A DNA stretch of 41,369 nucleotides from Bacteroidaceae bacterium (GCA_017614465.1 JAGABW010000043.1:1-41369), one strand, 5' to 3'; shown: positions 1 to 9,200, numbered from the stretch's first letter. Notes: generated from the letters alone by a model not told the origin. Program-made: numbers and translations.

Positions 1-3
1 AGT

Positions 4-408
4 TTACTTTTCAGTGCCTTTTGTTAGTCTGTCTAACTCTTCACGTGTGAATAGATGATCGTATTCTCCATTATATGGTTGGTGCGTATGCACTCTAATA
101 TTTCCGTTTTCATCTTCTTCCGCCAACACAAAACCATATACATATCCATCTGGCGTCTTAAGTACTATATCTATATTGATACAATAATTATTAACGTCCT
201 TCTTTTCTGTTACCGCCTTTTCTTTTTCGGGGAATTTTTTCTTCAGGAATTTATACATACAAACGGCTGCGCTAATTGCTATACCTGCGTTTACGTATTT
301 GATAATAATAAAATCCTGAATACCTATTAGGACTATCAAGAAAGAACAGATGTGGAGAACCACAAAAGCACACACACATGATAATAAAATCTTAACAAAC
401 TTATTCAT
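4..408 (-). CDS. Small membrane protein of unknown function
   Basis: This 134-residue protein is not recognised. Two hydrophobic segments, about residues 5-30 and 35-52, are followed by a Lys/Glu-rich linker and a polar C-terminal domain of about 60 residues. That domain begins near 'NNYCINIDIVLKTPDG' and contains acidic turns. The layout suggests a protein anchored in the inner membrane with a soluble tail; which side the tail faces cannot be told. It starts at an ATG and lies downstream of the tRNA-Arg gene on the same strand, with about 58 bases between them and no clear TAnnTTTG promoter there. It may share a transcript with the tRNA. The stop codon lies four bases from the window edge, so the gene is complete. 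Confidence 0.6.
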   Translation of the reverse strand: MNKFVKILLSCVCAFVVLHICSFLIVLIGIQDFIIIKYVNAGIAISAAVCMYKFLKKKFPEKEKAVTEKKDVNNYCINIDIVLKTPDGYVYGFVLAEEDENGNIRVHTHQPYNGEYDHLFTREELDRLTKGTEK

Positions 409-466
409 AATTCTTTGTGTTTTTATGTTATCATAAAAAATGAGTAAATATAGACACTCTTCAAAG

Positions 467-540
467 TAGTCCGGATGGGATTCAAACCCATGACCTTCAG
501 AACCGGAATCTGACGCTCTATTCAGCTAAGCTACCGGACC
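467..540 (-). tRNA. tRNA-Arg, anticodon CCG
   Basis: Read on the minus strand the sequence folds into a cloverleaf. The acceptor stem is GGTCCGG/CCGGACT, with one G-U pair at the end. The D arm runs from GCTT to GAGC, the anticodon stem is TCAGA/TCTGA, and the loop TTCCGGT carries anticodon CCG. The T arm is ATGGG-TTTGAAT-CCCAT. The 3' CCA is not encoded. The tRNA reads the arginine codon CGG. It follows the phosphohexomutase gene, from which it is separated by a strong hairpin. Confidence 0.93.
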
Positions 541-545
541 AAAAT

Positions 546-574
546 CATAGATGCATTCAATGAATGCATCTATG
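546..574 (-). terminator. Perfect hairpin after the phosphohexomutase gene
   Basis: The two 14-base arms, 546-559 and 561-574, are exact reverse complements around one central base. Read on the minus strand the hairpin lies just after the phosphohexomutase stop codon and is followed by ATTTT, then by the tRNA. This fits an intrinsic terminator, though the T tract is short and the hairpin could instead be a processing site ahead of the tRNA. Confidence 0.6.
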
Positions 575-599
575 TAAATATAATTATGATTATTTATTC

Positions 600-2342
600 T
601 TAAACATTCAAATCTTTGAGAATCAATTTGCACTTAGCCTCTGCCTTTTCGCAAAGAGATGAATATTCATCAACATTATTTATTTCATCAAATACTTCCA
701 TGTAGAATTTGATTTTTGGTTCTGTTCCTGATGGACGAACTGATACTTTAGAGCCATCCTCAGTAAAGAACTGAAGTACATTGCTTGTTTCTGGCATCTT
801 AAGATCTTCAACTGTGCCACATGAACAAGTTGCCTTTAGTGTCTTATAGTCCTTTATCAACTTAACCTTAGAACCTGCAAGTTCTTTAGGAGGATTATTT
901 CTGAAATCTTCCATCATCTGTTTGATTTCGTCAGCACCTGATTTACCTGGACGAACAACATTAACAGCCTTGTTAAATGAGAATCCATATTCAAGATATA
1001 TGTCCATCAACACATCATACAAAGTCTTGCCCTGGTCTTTTGCCCATGCGCAAATTTCAGCAAGAAGCGAACATGCACTTACTGAGTCCTTGTCACGACA
1101 GAAATCTTCAGCAAGGAATCCAAATGATTCTTCTCCACCTCCAATATATTTCATCTTACCTTCTTCTAAACGAATCTCATTAGCAATCCATTTGAATCCA
1201 GTATAGCAGTCACGCATTTCAATCTGATACTTATCAGCAATTCGTTTAACTAATTCTGTTGTTACGATTGTCTTAACAACAAAATCATTCTTTGACAAAA
1301 TACCCTTGGCATCACGATTCTTAATTATGTAATATAAGAAAATCATGAATGTCTGGTTTCCGTTGATGATATTCCACTCGCCTTTTGAATCTTTACATGC
1401 CATAGCGATACGGTCTGCATCTGGATCGCTTGCCATTACGATGTCGGCATTGATTTTCTTTGCAAGATTAACAGCAAGAGTTAAAGCCTCGGCATTTTCT
1501 GGATTTGGAGAAACAACTGTTGGGAAGTTACCATCCTTAACCATTTGTTCTGGAACACAATTGACATTCTCAAATCCCCAAGCACGGATTGAACGAGGAA
1601 TCATCATCATTCCAGCACCATGTAGAGGTGTATATACAATGTTCAGGTCTTTTTGACGTTCGATAACGGCTGGATCGATAGAAAGTGTCTTTACTGCATC
1701 AATATATGCTTTATCAACTTCTTCACCAATGATGGTTATAAACTTCTTGTCACCACCTGTTTTCACATCTTCATAACGTACTTTGTTGACCTCATCAATA
1801 ATACCTTTGTCGTGTGGTGCAAGTACTTGAGCTCCATCCTCCCAATATGCCTTGTAACCATTATATTCACGTGGATTGTGGCTTGCTGTTATGTTTACAC
1901 CACTCTGACATTTAAGATGACGGATTGCGAAACTGACTTCTGGGGTTGGACGCATATCTTCGAATAGATATACATATATTCCATTTGCTGCGAATATATC
2001 GGCTACTCGCTGAGCAAAAACATCTGAATTATTACGACAGTCCACACCAATGACAACACTGATCTTATCACGACCGGCGTAAAACTTATTCAGATAATTT
2101 GCAAGTCCTTGTGTTGCAGCACCTACGGTATAAATGTTCATACGGTTTGTTCCTGCACCCATTATACCACGTAAACCACCGGTACCAAATTCTAAAGTCT
2201 GATAAAATGAATCAACTAATGCTGATTTATCCTCTGACTCTAACATGGCCTTAACTTCGTTTTGTGTATTTGCATCAAAAACAGGACTTGTTGCCCATTC
2301 TTTTGCTACTGATTCACATTGTTTTAATAATTCCTGATCCAT
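600..2342 (-). CDS. Phosphoglucomutase/phosphomannomutase (alpha-D-phosphohexomutase)
   Basis: This 580-residue cytoplasmic enzyme interconverts sugar 1- and 6-phosphates, feeding glycogen, cell-wall and exopolysaccharide precursors. All four family signatures are present: the catalytic serine loop TASHNP, followed by REYNGYK; the metal loop DPDADRIA; the sugar-binding loop GGGEESFGF; and the C-terminal phosphate-binding loop RPSGTEPKIKFY. The length and the YNGYKAYW sequence after the serine loop fit the long PgcA-like bacterial group, whose members act on glucose and sometimes mannose phosphates. Substrate preference cannot be read from sequence. The gene starts at an ATG about 58 bases after a TAnnTTTG element and ends ahead of a hairpin. 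Nothing is unusual in the reading frame. Confidence 0.92.
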   Translation of the reverse strand: MDQELLKQCESVAKEWATSPVFDANTQNEVKAMLESEDKSALVDSFYQTLEFGTGGLRGIMGAGTNRMNIYTVGAATQGLANYLNKFYAGRDKISVVIGVDCRNNSDVFAQRVADIFAANGIYVYLFEDMRPTPEVSFAIRHLKCQSGVNITASHNPREYNGYKAYWEDGAQVLAPHDKGIIDEVNKVRYEDVKTGGDKKFITIIGEEVDKAYIDAVKTLSIDPAVIERQKDLNIVYTPLHGAGMMMIPRSIRAWGFENVNCVPEQMVKDGNFPTVVSPNPENAEALTLAVNLAKKINADIVMASDPDADRIAMACKDSKGEWNIINGNQTFMIFLYYIIKNRDAKGILSKNDFVVKTIVTTELVKRIADKYQIEMRDCYTGFKWIANEIRLEEGKMKYIGGGEESFGFLAEDFCRDKDSVSACSLLAEICAWAKDQGKTLYDVLMDIYLEYGFSFNKAVNVVRPGKSGADEIKQMMEDFRNNPPKELAGSKVKLIKDYKTLKATCSCGTVEDLKMPETSNVLQFFTEDGSKVSVRPSGTEPKIKFYMEVFDEINNVDEYSSLCEKAEAKCKLILKDLNV

Positions 2343-2399
2343 ATGAATATTGGTATAATATATTGTTTCTTATATTTAAACTAATACTAATTTGATTTG

Positions 2400-2407
2400 C
2401 AAAGATA
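2400..2407 (-). promoter_or_regulatory. -7 element for the phosphohexomutase gene
   Basis: On the minus strand this reads TATCTTTG, matching the Bacteroidota -7 consensus TAnnTTTG. No good -33 TTTG is seen at the expected distance. It predicts a 5' untranslated region of roughly 50 bases. Confidence 0.5.
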
Positions 2408-2493
2408 ATAATAATTAATGAATCTGAAAACTAAATAATAGTAAACTTTAATATGGTTTTATTACTTTTACATCAAACTTATCGGACAATATT

Positions 2494-2508
2494 AGTGTTT
2501 TAAACACT
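2494..2508. repeat. 15-base palindrome between two genes
   Basis: AGTGTTT and AAACACT flank a single T. It lies upstream of the phosphohexomutase promoter and downstream of the aquaporin terminator. It could be a protein-binding site; there is no other support for this. Confidence 0.3.
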
Positions 2509-2545
2509 TAAACACAATATCTGCATTATTGGATATTAAACAAAA

Positions 2546-2574
2546 AAGAAGGTTAACGAGATGTTAACCTTCTT
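2546..2574 (-). terminator. Intrinsic terminator of the aquaporin gene
   Basis: There is a perfect 12-bp stem (2546-2557 and 2563-2574) with a five-base loop. On the minus strand it is followed by a run of T. It lies 25 bases after the aquaporin stop codon. Confidence 0.8.
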
Positions 2575-2599
2575 ATATTAATTAATGTGTATATAAATT

Positions 2600-3307
2600 T
2601 TATTTATCTTCGTTCTTACATTTGCAGCAACATCCGATAACGCCCCAGATACATGCAGCAAGAGCAGCACCTACGAATGGACCTACGATGAATACCCACA
2701 AGCTGTTGAGGGCCTGACCTCCTTCAAATACTGCTGGAGCAATTGAACGAGCTGGGTTAACTGATGTTCCTGTATATTTGATACCTACAAAGTGGATTAA
2801 AACAAGGCTAAGACCTATTGCAAGTCCTGCAAAGTTACCTGCGCCTTTGTTTTCGTCTGTTGTACCGAGTACAACCAACACAAATACACATGTAAGAATA
2901 ATTTCAACGATTAAACCTGCCACAAGGCTTACAGAACCTTCACCTCCACAAGCATTTGCACCAGTCAATGTGTTTCCTGGATCGAATGCATCTGGACACT
3001 GGCTTGTGATAAGGAACAACAATGCTGAACCGATAAATGCACCAATTACTTGGAACACCATATACAATGCAGCATCTTTAGCTGAGATTCGCTTTGATAA
3101 TAAACATCCGAGAGTTATTGCCGGGTTAATATGGCATCCAGATACCCCGCCAATAGTGTAAGCCATAGCTACTACTGCCAAGCCAAAAGCAAATGCTGTT
3201 CCGACAACTGATGCGGTATCTGCTCCGCAATTTAAACTTACTGCTGTTCCACAACCCATGAGAACGAGCACCATAGTGCCCACCATTTCTGCTAAATACT
3301 TCTTCAT
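2600..3307 (-). CDS. aqpZ: Aquaporin Z-type water channel
   Basis: This is an inner-membrane channel of the MIP family, 235 residues with six expected transmembrane helices. Both pore loops are intact: HINPAITLG in the first half and SVNPARSIAP in the second. The selectivity-filter arginine of the second NPA loop is present, as is a histidine in the helix before it (VLIHFVGI). Together these match water-selective AqpZ rather than glycerol facilitators, which carry NPARD in the second loop. The C-terminus ends in an unusual cysteine cluster (CCCKCKNEDK) in the cytosol, which could bind metal or be redox sensitive; this is only a suggestion. It is transcribed alone from a well-formed promoter and closed by a strong terminator. 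Confidence 0.92.
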   Translation of the reverse strand: MKKYLAEMVGTMVLVLMGCGTAVSLNCGADTASVVGTAFAFGLAVVAMAYTIGGVSGCHINPAITLGCLLSKRISAKDAALYMVFQVIGAFIGSALLFLITSQCPDAFDPGNTLTGANACGGEGSVSLVAGLIVEIILTCVFVLVVLGTTDENKGAGNFAGLAIGLSLVLIHFVGIKYTGTSVNPARSIAPAVFEGGQALNSLWVFIVGPFVGAALAACIWGVIGCCCKCKNEDK

Positions 3308-3377
3308 AATAAATTGTTTTAATTAAGGTTTTTTTTCATATTATTTATAAAAATAAAGTTCTTTTTTCATCATGGGG

Positions 3378-3409
3378 CAAAATTATACATAATTATTAAT
3401 ATTAACAAA
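3378..3409 (-). promoter_or_regulatory. Promoter of the aquaporin gene
   Basis: On the minus strand there is TTTG (3406-3409), 20 bases, then TAATTTTG (3378-3385). Both boxes and the spacing match the Bacteroidota housekeeping promoter. Confidence 0.75.
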
Positions 3410-3425
3410 TATTTTCTAAAAAAAA

Positions 3426-6400
3426 TTATTTTACAATAAACTTGAGTGAGTTTTGGTTGCCTTCTTGATCGGCTACATTTACGACATAGACTCCTGGCTT
3501 AAGATGTGTTTCATATGCTGCACATCCTGACTCCATATCAAGAACAGCCGAGCCGATTCTCATACCTGAAATCGTTGACAATCGAAGTGTTACAGACTGT
3601 TGATTCTTATTCTTAATAAGTATATAGTTGTTTACATATCCTATACTTATCATTTCTTCGTTATTAGTCATCGGAATTTCTGATATCTCTGTTGCCGAAT
3701 TATCAATCTTTGGCTGAATATAAACGACGTCAAATGATTTTATTGTATTTGACAATCCAATGGTTGGAAGATTCATTTGATATATGCTATCACTACCATC
3801 AGGATATCTTCCGTAAGTCTGGTCGCCATTATGTGCCAGATATTGTAAAGTATCTGCCCATGTATTATCAGAGCTATTCAATGTAACCAACGCTGTTTCG
3901 TTTGCTAATTTAAACGATGCGTGTATTTGAGTTTCATCTTGTAGCTTATCACACCAAATCACTTTATATCCATGAGGTTCGATGACGGTGTTTACTCCTT
4001 GTTCTGGAATCTGATATTTAAATGGTTTGTCGATATTGTCACTGAGATACATTCCTGCTATATCAACACTTTTATCTGTGGTGTTATAGAGTTCAACCCA
4101 GTCATTTTTCTTCCAATACTCATTAATATAAATCGAATTGGATGCACTTACTTCGTTTATTCTTACTGGGACGTGTTTGTTCATATCGGATTCATCATCA
4201 GAAATTTTCTCATACATCGCTATTATTTCTCCGATTCCACCAGATTGGGTTATTGTATATTCTAAATCTGTTGATTGTAATCCATCGGTTTGATTTGCGC
4301 CCACAGTGGTTTCAAGTGTGGCGTCCCAATACAAATCTGAGGAATTGACAATATTATTATGAACTTCAACCGCAATTACGTTTGTGCCAGACTTAAACAA
4401 AGACGGATCGAGATTGAGTGTTTGAGGATACCCCAAATTGTCACCAGCTTTGATTGCCATGGTATTATATGAGACATTGCCTGAATTCATATTGAATCGA
4501 CCGGCCTCTGTTCCATTAACATAAATCACACAACCATCATCCACAGAATATGATAAAACAAATTTGTCTTGACTTGTGGGTGTTTTGGTTAGGGTTATGG
4601 TTTTACGGAAATAATAAGTTGGACGTTTATTCATTTCGTTGTCTCCCCAATCCAATTGTGTATTAAATTTTCCCCATTGCTGATTGGTTTTGGTAGCATA
4701 GCCCAAAGGTGCACTACCGACACTCCATGAATTAGTGTTATATGACTCTGATTTCCAGTTTTGACCATCCAAACTACCTTTATCATAATAATTCCATGAC
4801 GAACCGTTATCAAAAATCTTTGTCATGGGTGTTGAAGTGTTATCACCAGTATTTGTTTTCCAACCGACAAATTTATATCCACTTGGTACCTTTGCTTTTA
4901 ATGTAACCGGAACAAAGAACTGACCAGAAAACTTCTTAGTCGGAATCGGTATATCATTGAAAAGGATATCTGCATCATCAATATTTGAATATATTTTGCC
5001 TTCAGCAACATTATTTGACAAGTTCAGATAATTCTTCATTATTGAGAACTGATTTCGCTGACGTTGGCTCGACAGAGTGCTTATCATTTCATTGGCTGTT
5101 GGCCATGGATAGTTAGTTGCTTGTGGCGTAAACCAAGGAAATTGTTGTTGTTGTGACTGACCATTATTCATCTGCGACATAGCGGAATATGCCCTTTCTG
5201 CCAATTCTGTTATTATTTCCTCACACCTTTCTGGAGAGAAGACAGAGCCCACAACAAGACTGAAAGTATCAGCAAACTTACGTTTAAACTCCTGATTCTT
5301 CAACATATTCAACCAAATAGTAGTCAATTCTATTTCTTTGGTTAAAGACGATGATATATCATAGATATAGTCGAGTTTCTGAGTTTGGGTACTTTCCACA
5401 TCTGTAAACATGTTATCGACAGTAAAGGCTCCGTCAAGATCAAACAATACGAAACGGAACTTACCATCATCGGTATTTGGACGATAACCTTTCACATTAT
5501 TACTATTATTAAGCCAATCGAAATTACCTAAATACATCTCGACAGCAAAATAATTAATAAATTCGTCGATATCTACAATCTTCTTAATATTCTCATACGA
5601 ACTGCTTTCTGAGGCTTTCCTTGAATATGCATACCATTTCTTGAACACCTCGTTAGTTCCCGCCATTTGCACATAGGCTGAATCCGGACTGTATTCAAAC
5701 TGATCCATTTCATCATCATCAAGTCCACGGTTGGCATAGGCAAAATGCTTATTGTTAGGTTCACGCACGTTCAACACATCGTAAAGCTTACCATTTATAT
5801 ACACAAAGGCTGGATAATACGACTGACAATCAATATCAATTCCAGAACGCATGACAATCTCTTGTAATGCTGCATCTTTTATACGGTTGCTGGTGTCGTT
5901 ACCACCATTACGAATTTGCAAAGTCTTATTTTTAATATAAGGTTTATTCTTGAAGAATGTGTATGGCATATAATTAATTCCATAAACCTTATTTGCTTTA
6001 AGTTTGAATGCATGAGGTGTTGAAGCACGACTCCATCCGCCTACAGCCGCCATATTCACTTCTTGCGAGAATGTAGCATCGTTTCCGTTTTCAAAGAACT
6101 CAAAATTCACTGGGCGATCCCAATCCATATTCCAGTTGCATTTATCACTTTGTCCCCTACCACTACGTCCATGACCGTTTCCTTTAACAAAAATACCATA
6201 ATCATCACTATTCAGGTTTCTATTATCTGTCACAATAGAGATAATCGGTACTGTATAATCTTTTTCTTTTAAGATAAACGAGCGTGTCACAACTTCGCTT
6301 GGGAGATATCCGTCTTTGAACAAGCGGAAACGAAACACCGTGGTTTTGTTTATGTTGAACATATTGTTATTTGCCACTGTTCCATTTGTTAATGTCGGAG

Positions 6401-7118
6401 TTGTACCATCAGTTGTATATATCAATTTGGCTTCATTTGGTATGGACACCGAGAATTGCATATTACCTGTAAAAACCTTACCATTAACACTCACTTCAGG
6501 GGCATCCAATTGTTCCATAGCAAATTTAGGATTATTATTTGCCGAACCCGGAGTCGGCACAGAAGTCCATCCCCATTCATTACTATTCTCTGATTTCCTT
6601 GCATATGAAACCCTACGGAACGCAACTGGATATTCTTGACTTGCAACTAATTGGCCTGAAGAATTTGACAAATATATCGTACCACCGGTAAGACTCAAAT
6701 CAAACTGACATTGAGTCTTACAATACTGGTCGTTATGACCAAACCAAATAGTATGGTATTCGTGTGACTTAACATTTTTCATCCCCAAGGGCATCATCCA
6801 TTTTTTCAGATTATTGGGATCATCACTCAAATACCAACATGCTAAAGAAATTGCAGATTCGGTTGGATTATAAAGTTCTATAAAGCCGCCATAATTCCAT
6901 GAAGGGTCAACAAAACAATCGATATTTGCCGGCATTATTTCCGTTATAATCAGATTGTTATTACTCGAGACGCCCTGCGCCTCATCAAGCATAGTCTCAG
7001 ACGACATTGCCGCATACATAATATCAGAACTGTATGTAACACTTTTAGCTGTTACATATAATGACGAATAAACATAAATAATAAATAACAGAACAAGTTT
7101 TGTCGTTATACGTTTCAT
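3426..7118 (-). CDS. Large secreted CotH-kinase and lamin-tail protein with T9SS-like C-terminal domain
   Basis: This 1230-residue extracellular protein begins with a signal peptide (MKRITTKLVLLFIIYVYSSL and following residues). Domains, by eye: a lamin-tail-like domain at about 50-190 (IITEIMPAN...GGFIELYNP); a chitobiase/hexosaminidase C-terminal-like beta domain at about 205-285 (YTTDGTTPT); a CotH domain at about 290-680, with FVLFDLDGAF near residue 559; a galactose-binding-like beta sandwich at about 770-935 (VDDGCVIYVNG); and a second lamin-tail-like domain at about 990-1110. It ends in a T9SS-type sorting domain at about 1170-1230 (LKPGVYVVNV...LKFIVK). CotH proteins phosphorylate proteins in Bacillus spores, but no substrate is known for this type. 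The architecture suggests a cell-surface protein that binds or modifies surface polymers. It is monocistronic. Confidence 0.85.
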   Translation of the reverse strand: MKRITTKLVLLFIIYVYSSLYVTAKSVTYSSDIMYAAMSSETMLDEAQGVSSNNNLIITEIMPANIDCFVDPSWNYGGFIELYNPTESAISLACWYLSDDPNNLKKWMMPLGMKNVKSHEYHTIWFGHNDQYCKTQCQFDLSLTGGTIYLSNSSGQLVASQEYPVAFRRVSYARKSENSNEWGWTSVPTPGSANNNPKFAMEQLDAPEVSVNGKVFTGNMQFSVSIPNEAKLIYTTDGTTPTLTNGTVANNNMFNINKTTVFRFRLFKDGYLPSEVVTRSFILKEKDYTVPIISIVTDNRNLNSDDYGIFVKGNGHGRSGRGQSDKCNWNMDWDRPVNFEFFENGNDATFSQEVNMAAVGGWSRASTPHAFKLKANKVYGINYMPYTFFKNKPYIKNKTLQIRNGGNDTSNRIKDAALQEIVMRSGIDIDCQSYYPAFVYINGKLYDVLNVREPNNKHFAYANRGLDDDEMDQFEYSPDSAYVQMAGTNEVFKKWYAYSRKASESSSYENIKKIVDIDEFINYFAVEMYLGNFDWLNNSNNVKGYRPNTDDGKFRFVLFDLDGAFTVDNMFTDVESTQTQKLDYIYDISSSLTKEIELTTIWLNMLKNQEFKRKFADTFSLVVGSVFSPERCEEIITELAERAYSAMSQMNNGQSQQQQFPWFTPQATNYPWPTANEMISTLSSQRQRNQFSIMKNYLNLSNNVAEGKIYSNIDDADILFNDIPIPTKKFSGQFFVPVTLKAKVPSGYKFVGWKTNTGDNTSTPMTKIFDNGSSWNYYDKGSLDGQNWKSESYNTNSWSVGSAPLGYATKTNQQWGKFNTQLDWGDNEMNKRPTYYFRKTITLTKTPTSQDKFVLSYSVDDGCVIYVNGTEAGRFNMNSGNVSYNTMAIKAGDNLGYPQTLNLDPSLFKSGTNVIAVEVHNNIVNSSDLYWDATLETTVGANQTDGLQSTDLEYTITQSGGIGEIIAMYEKISDDESDMNKHVPVRINEVSASNSIYINEYWKKNDWVELYNTTDKSVDIAGMYLSDNIDKPFKYQIPEQGVNTVIEPHGYKVIWCDKLQDETQIHASFKLANETALVTLNSSDNTWADTLQYLAHNGDQTYGRYPDGSDSIYQMNLPTIGLSNTIKSFDVVYIQPKIDNSATEISEIPMTNNEEMISIGYVNNYILIKNKNQQSVTLRLSTISGMRIGSAVLDMESGCAAYETHLKPGVYVVNVADQEGNQNSLKFIVK

Positions 7119-7154
7119 ATCAATAGTTTAAGTAATTTTTGCAAAAAATTTTGA

Positions 7155-7162
7155 CAAATATA
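7155..7162 (-). promoter_or_regulatory. -7 element for the CotH protein gene
   Basis: On the minus strand it reads TATATTTG, which fits TAnnTTTG, about 36 bases before the ATG. The -33 box is not clear. Confidence 0.45.
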
Positions 7163-7289
7163 ATCTAAATTTTAATACACAACAATCAATAAAGAAAAAA
7201 AACATAAATAATACCCAACAAATATCATATAGTGGGCATTTTTGTCATATTTATTTCACAAATAGCATATATTTATAAGAAATAAGAAC

Positions 7290-7440
7290 CATTGTCCGAG
7301 TTGAATTACGATGTGCTCACATTATCAAGGAATCTAATGAAGTTCGCTCCAAACAACTCTCTCAATCCTCTGTATGTCGTCAGCCTCACGGAATTCCTCT
7401 GTTGATTTTTGGGGATTTTCAAAAGATACCATCATTGCAA
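7290..7440. other. Intergenic patch of higher GC content with overlapping short open frames
   Basis: This lies in the 420-base gap between the CotH gene and the DUF486 gene. The stretch is visibly richer in G and C than the surrounding intergenic DNA. Several frames are open on both strands. A minus-strand frame 7435-7334 encodes 33 residues from an ATG (MMVSFENPQ...). A second minus frame, 7431-7306, has no ATG and runs 41 codons (...TTYRGLRELFGANF...). A plus-strand frame reads ...SRNLMKFAPNNSLN.... Composition rather than one frame stands out, so it looks like a remnant or dispersed repeat and not a gene. The rest of the gap is AT-rich and holds only the promoters listed. Confidence 0.4.
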
Positions 7441-7467
7441 AACAAATAAACTTGACACATAATTATT

Positions 7468-7498
7468 TTTGTAACTTTAATTATTTTGCTTAACTTTG
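7468..7498 (+). promoter_or_regulatory. Promoter of the DUF486-purM unit
   Basis: TTTG (7468-7471), 19 bases, TAACTTTG (7491-7498). This is a full match to the Bacteroidota consensus. The start codon is 40 bases further on. Confidence 0.75.
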
Positions 7499-7538
7499 CA
7501 TTCAAATTAAAAAAGGAATTAAAATTATTCTAAATAAA

Positions 7539-7907
7539 ATGGCGGGAGTATATACAATTCTTCTATTAATATGTTCTAACATATTTATGACATTTGCGTG
7601 GTACGGCAATTTATTACTCAAAGAAAGACATATATCAGACAATTGGTCAATGCCCTTAATTATCGTTGCATCATGGGGTATCGCACTTATTGAGTATTGT
7701 TTTCTTATTCCGGCCAATAATATTGGTTCAGAAATCAATGGAGGACCATATAACTTAACCCAACTAAAGGTTATACAGGAAGTTATTTCTGTTACGGTTT
7801 TTTCTGGAATCACGATATTGTGCTTTCACGAGCAACACCTACAATGGAATCATTGCGTAGCCTTCGTCCTATTGATTGCTGCAGTGTTTTTTGTGTTTTT
7901 AAAATAA
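7539..7907 (+). CDS. DUF486 / DMT-family small membrane protein
   Basis: This 122-residue protein has four hydrophobic segments spanning nearly its whole length. The first (YTILLLICSNIFMTFAWYGNLL), the middle SWGIALIEYCFLIPANNIGSE and the C-terminal VLLIAAVFFVFLK match the DUF486 family, a short relative of the drug/metabolite transporters. Members are half the size of a small EamA transporter and probably act as dimers; the substrate is unknown. It starts 41 bases after a strong promoter. The next gene, purM, follows after 51 bases without its own promoter, so the two are probably co-transcribed. No functional link to purine synthesis is known. Confidence 0.82.
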   Translation: MAGVYTILLLICSNIFMTFAWYGNLLLKERHISDNWSMPLIIVASWGIALIEYCFLIPANNIGSEINGGPYNLTQLKVIQEVISVTVFSGITILCFHEQHLQWNHCVAFVLLIAAVFFVFLK

Positions 7908-7958
7908 CAAAAACTATTTCAACGATAATAATCAAATAATTATATAAAAACTAAGAAT

Positions 7959-9122
7959 ATGAATCAACGTTACATGATGCGCGGAGTAAGTGCCGCCAAA
8001 GAAGATGTACACAATGCAATAAAGAATATTGACAAAGGACTTTATCCACAAGCATTTTGTAAAATCATACCAGATATACTTGGCGGAGATCCTGAATATT
8101 GTAATATAATGCATGCAGATGGTGCCGGCACAAAATCAAGTCTGGCTTATATGTATTGGAAAGAGACCAACGACTTGTCTGTATGGAAAGGGATTGCTCA
8201 AGATGCGCTCATTATGAATACTGATGATTTGCTTTGCGTTGGAGCTGTTGACAATATTCTCGTTTCATCTACTATCGGAAGAAACAAAATGCTTATACCT
8301 GGCGAAGTGATTTCTGCTATCATCAATGGAACTGATGAACTGATGCAGGAATTAAGAGAAATGGGCATAGGTATATATGGTACAGGTGGAGAAACAGCAG
8401 ACGTAGGCGATCTTGTACGCACAATAATTGTTGATTCAACTGTAACATGTCGCATGAAACGCAGCGATGTTATTAACAATGCAAACATCCGTCCAGGCGA
8501 TGTTATTGTAGGACTTAGCAGTACAGGGCAGGCTACTTACGAGAAAGCATATAACGGAGGAATGGGTAGCAACGGATTGACAAGCGCACGCCATGATGTA
8601 TTCTGTAAATACTTAGCAGAAAAATATCCTGAGAGTTATGACCACGCCGTTCCAGAAGAACTTGTTTACAGTGGAAAATACATGCTCAACGACCCTGTAG
8701 AAGGCAGTCCTGTCAGCGCAGGTCAACTTGTACTTTCACCAACTCGTACATACGCTCCAGTTGTTAAGCAACTGCTCAACAATATGCGCAATGAAATTCA
8801 TGGTATGGTTCATTGTACAGGTGGAGCACAAACCAAAATACTTCATTTCGTAAGCGACAATTGTAAAGTCATTAAAGACAACATGTTCCCTGTTCCACCA
8901 TTATTCAAGGCCATACAGGAACAAAGCGGTACCGACTGGTCTGAGATGTACAAAGTCTTCAACATGGGACATCGCTTAGAAGTATATGTATCTCCAGAAC
9001 AAGCTCAGAAAGTAATTGAAATAAGCAAATCTTTCAATATCGACGCACAAATAATCGGACATATTGAAGAAGGAAAGAAATCGCTTACAATAAAAAGCGA
9101 ATTCGGAGAATTCAATTATTAA
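7959..9122 (+). CDS. purM: Phosphoribosylformylglycinamidine cyclo-ligase (AIR synthase), Bacteroidota type
   Basis: This is the fifth step of purine synthesis: ATP-dependent ring closure of FGAM to aminoimidazole ribotide, in the cytoplasm. At 387 residues it is longer than the usual ~345-residue PurM but normal for the Bacteroidota form. Visible signatures are the N-terminal YMMRGVSAAKEDVHNAI, the ADGAGTKSSLA loop, the metal/nucleotide-binding NTDDLLCVGA, the glycine-rich TGGETADVGD segment, and SSTGQATYEKAYNGGMGS in the C-terminal half. It is probably expressed with the upstream DUF486 gene. It is followed by a long imperfect hairpin that may end the transcript. Confidence 0.9.
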   Translation: MNQRYMMRGVSAAKEDVHNAIKNIDKGLYPQAFCKIIPDILGGDPEYCNIMHADGAGTKSSLAYMYWKETNDLSVWKGIAQDALIMNTDDLLCVGAVDNILVSSTIGRNKMLIPGEVISAIINGTDELMQELREMGIGIYGTGGETADVGDLVRTIIVDSTVTCRMKRSDVINNANIRPGDVIVGLSSTGQATYEKAYNGGMGSNGLTSARHDVFCKYLAEKYPESYDHAVPEELVYSGKYMLNDPVEGSPVSAGQLVLSPTRTYAPVVKQLLNNMRNEIHGMVHCTGGAQTKILHFVSDNCKVIKDNMFPVPPLFKAIQEQSGTDWSEMYKVFNMGHRLEVYVSPEQAQKVIEISKSFNIDAQIIGHIEEGKKSLTIKSEFGEFNY

Positions 9123-9138
9123 CAGCCATCACATACAA

Positions 9139-9200
9139 TTCATAATGAAATATCAGATATCCATCAAAAATGGAAATAAACATCTGATATTCATTATGAA
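9139..9200 (+). repeat. Long imperfect inverted repeat after purM
   Basis: A 20-base left arm (9139-9158) pairs with a 19-base right arm (9182-9200), with a single bulged A. The loop contains a further CCAT/ATGG pairing. There is no T tract on the plus side, so it is not a classical terminator. A second small inverted repeat (AAGCAT/ATGCTT) follows at 9207-9226. It could be a transcript-end stabilising hairpin or a remnant of a small repeat element. Confidence 0.55.
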
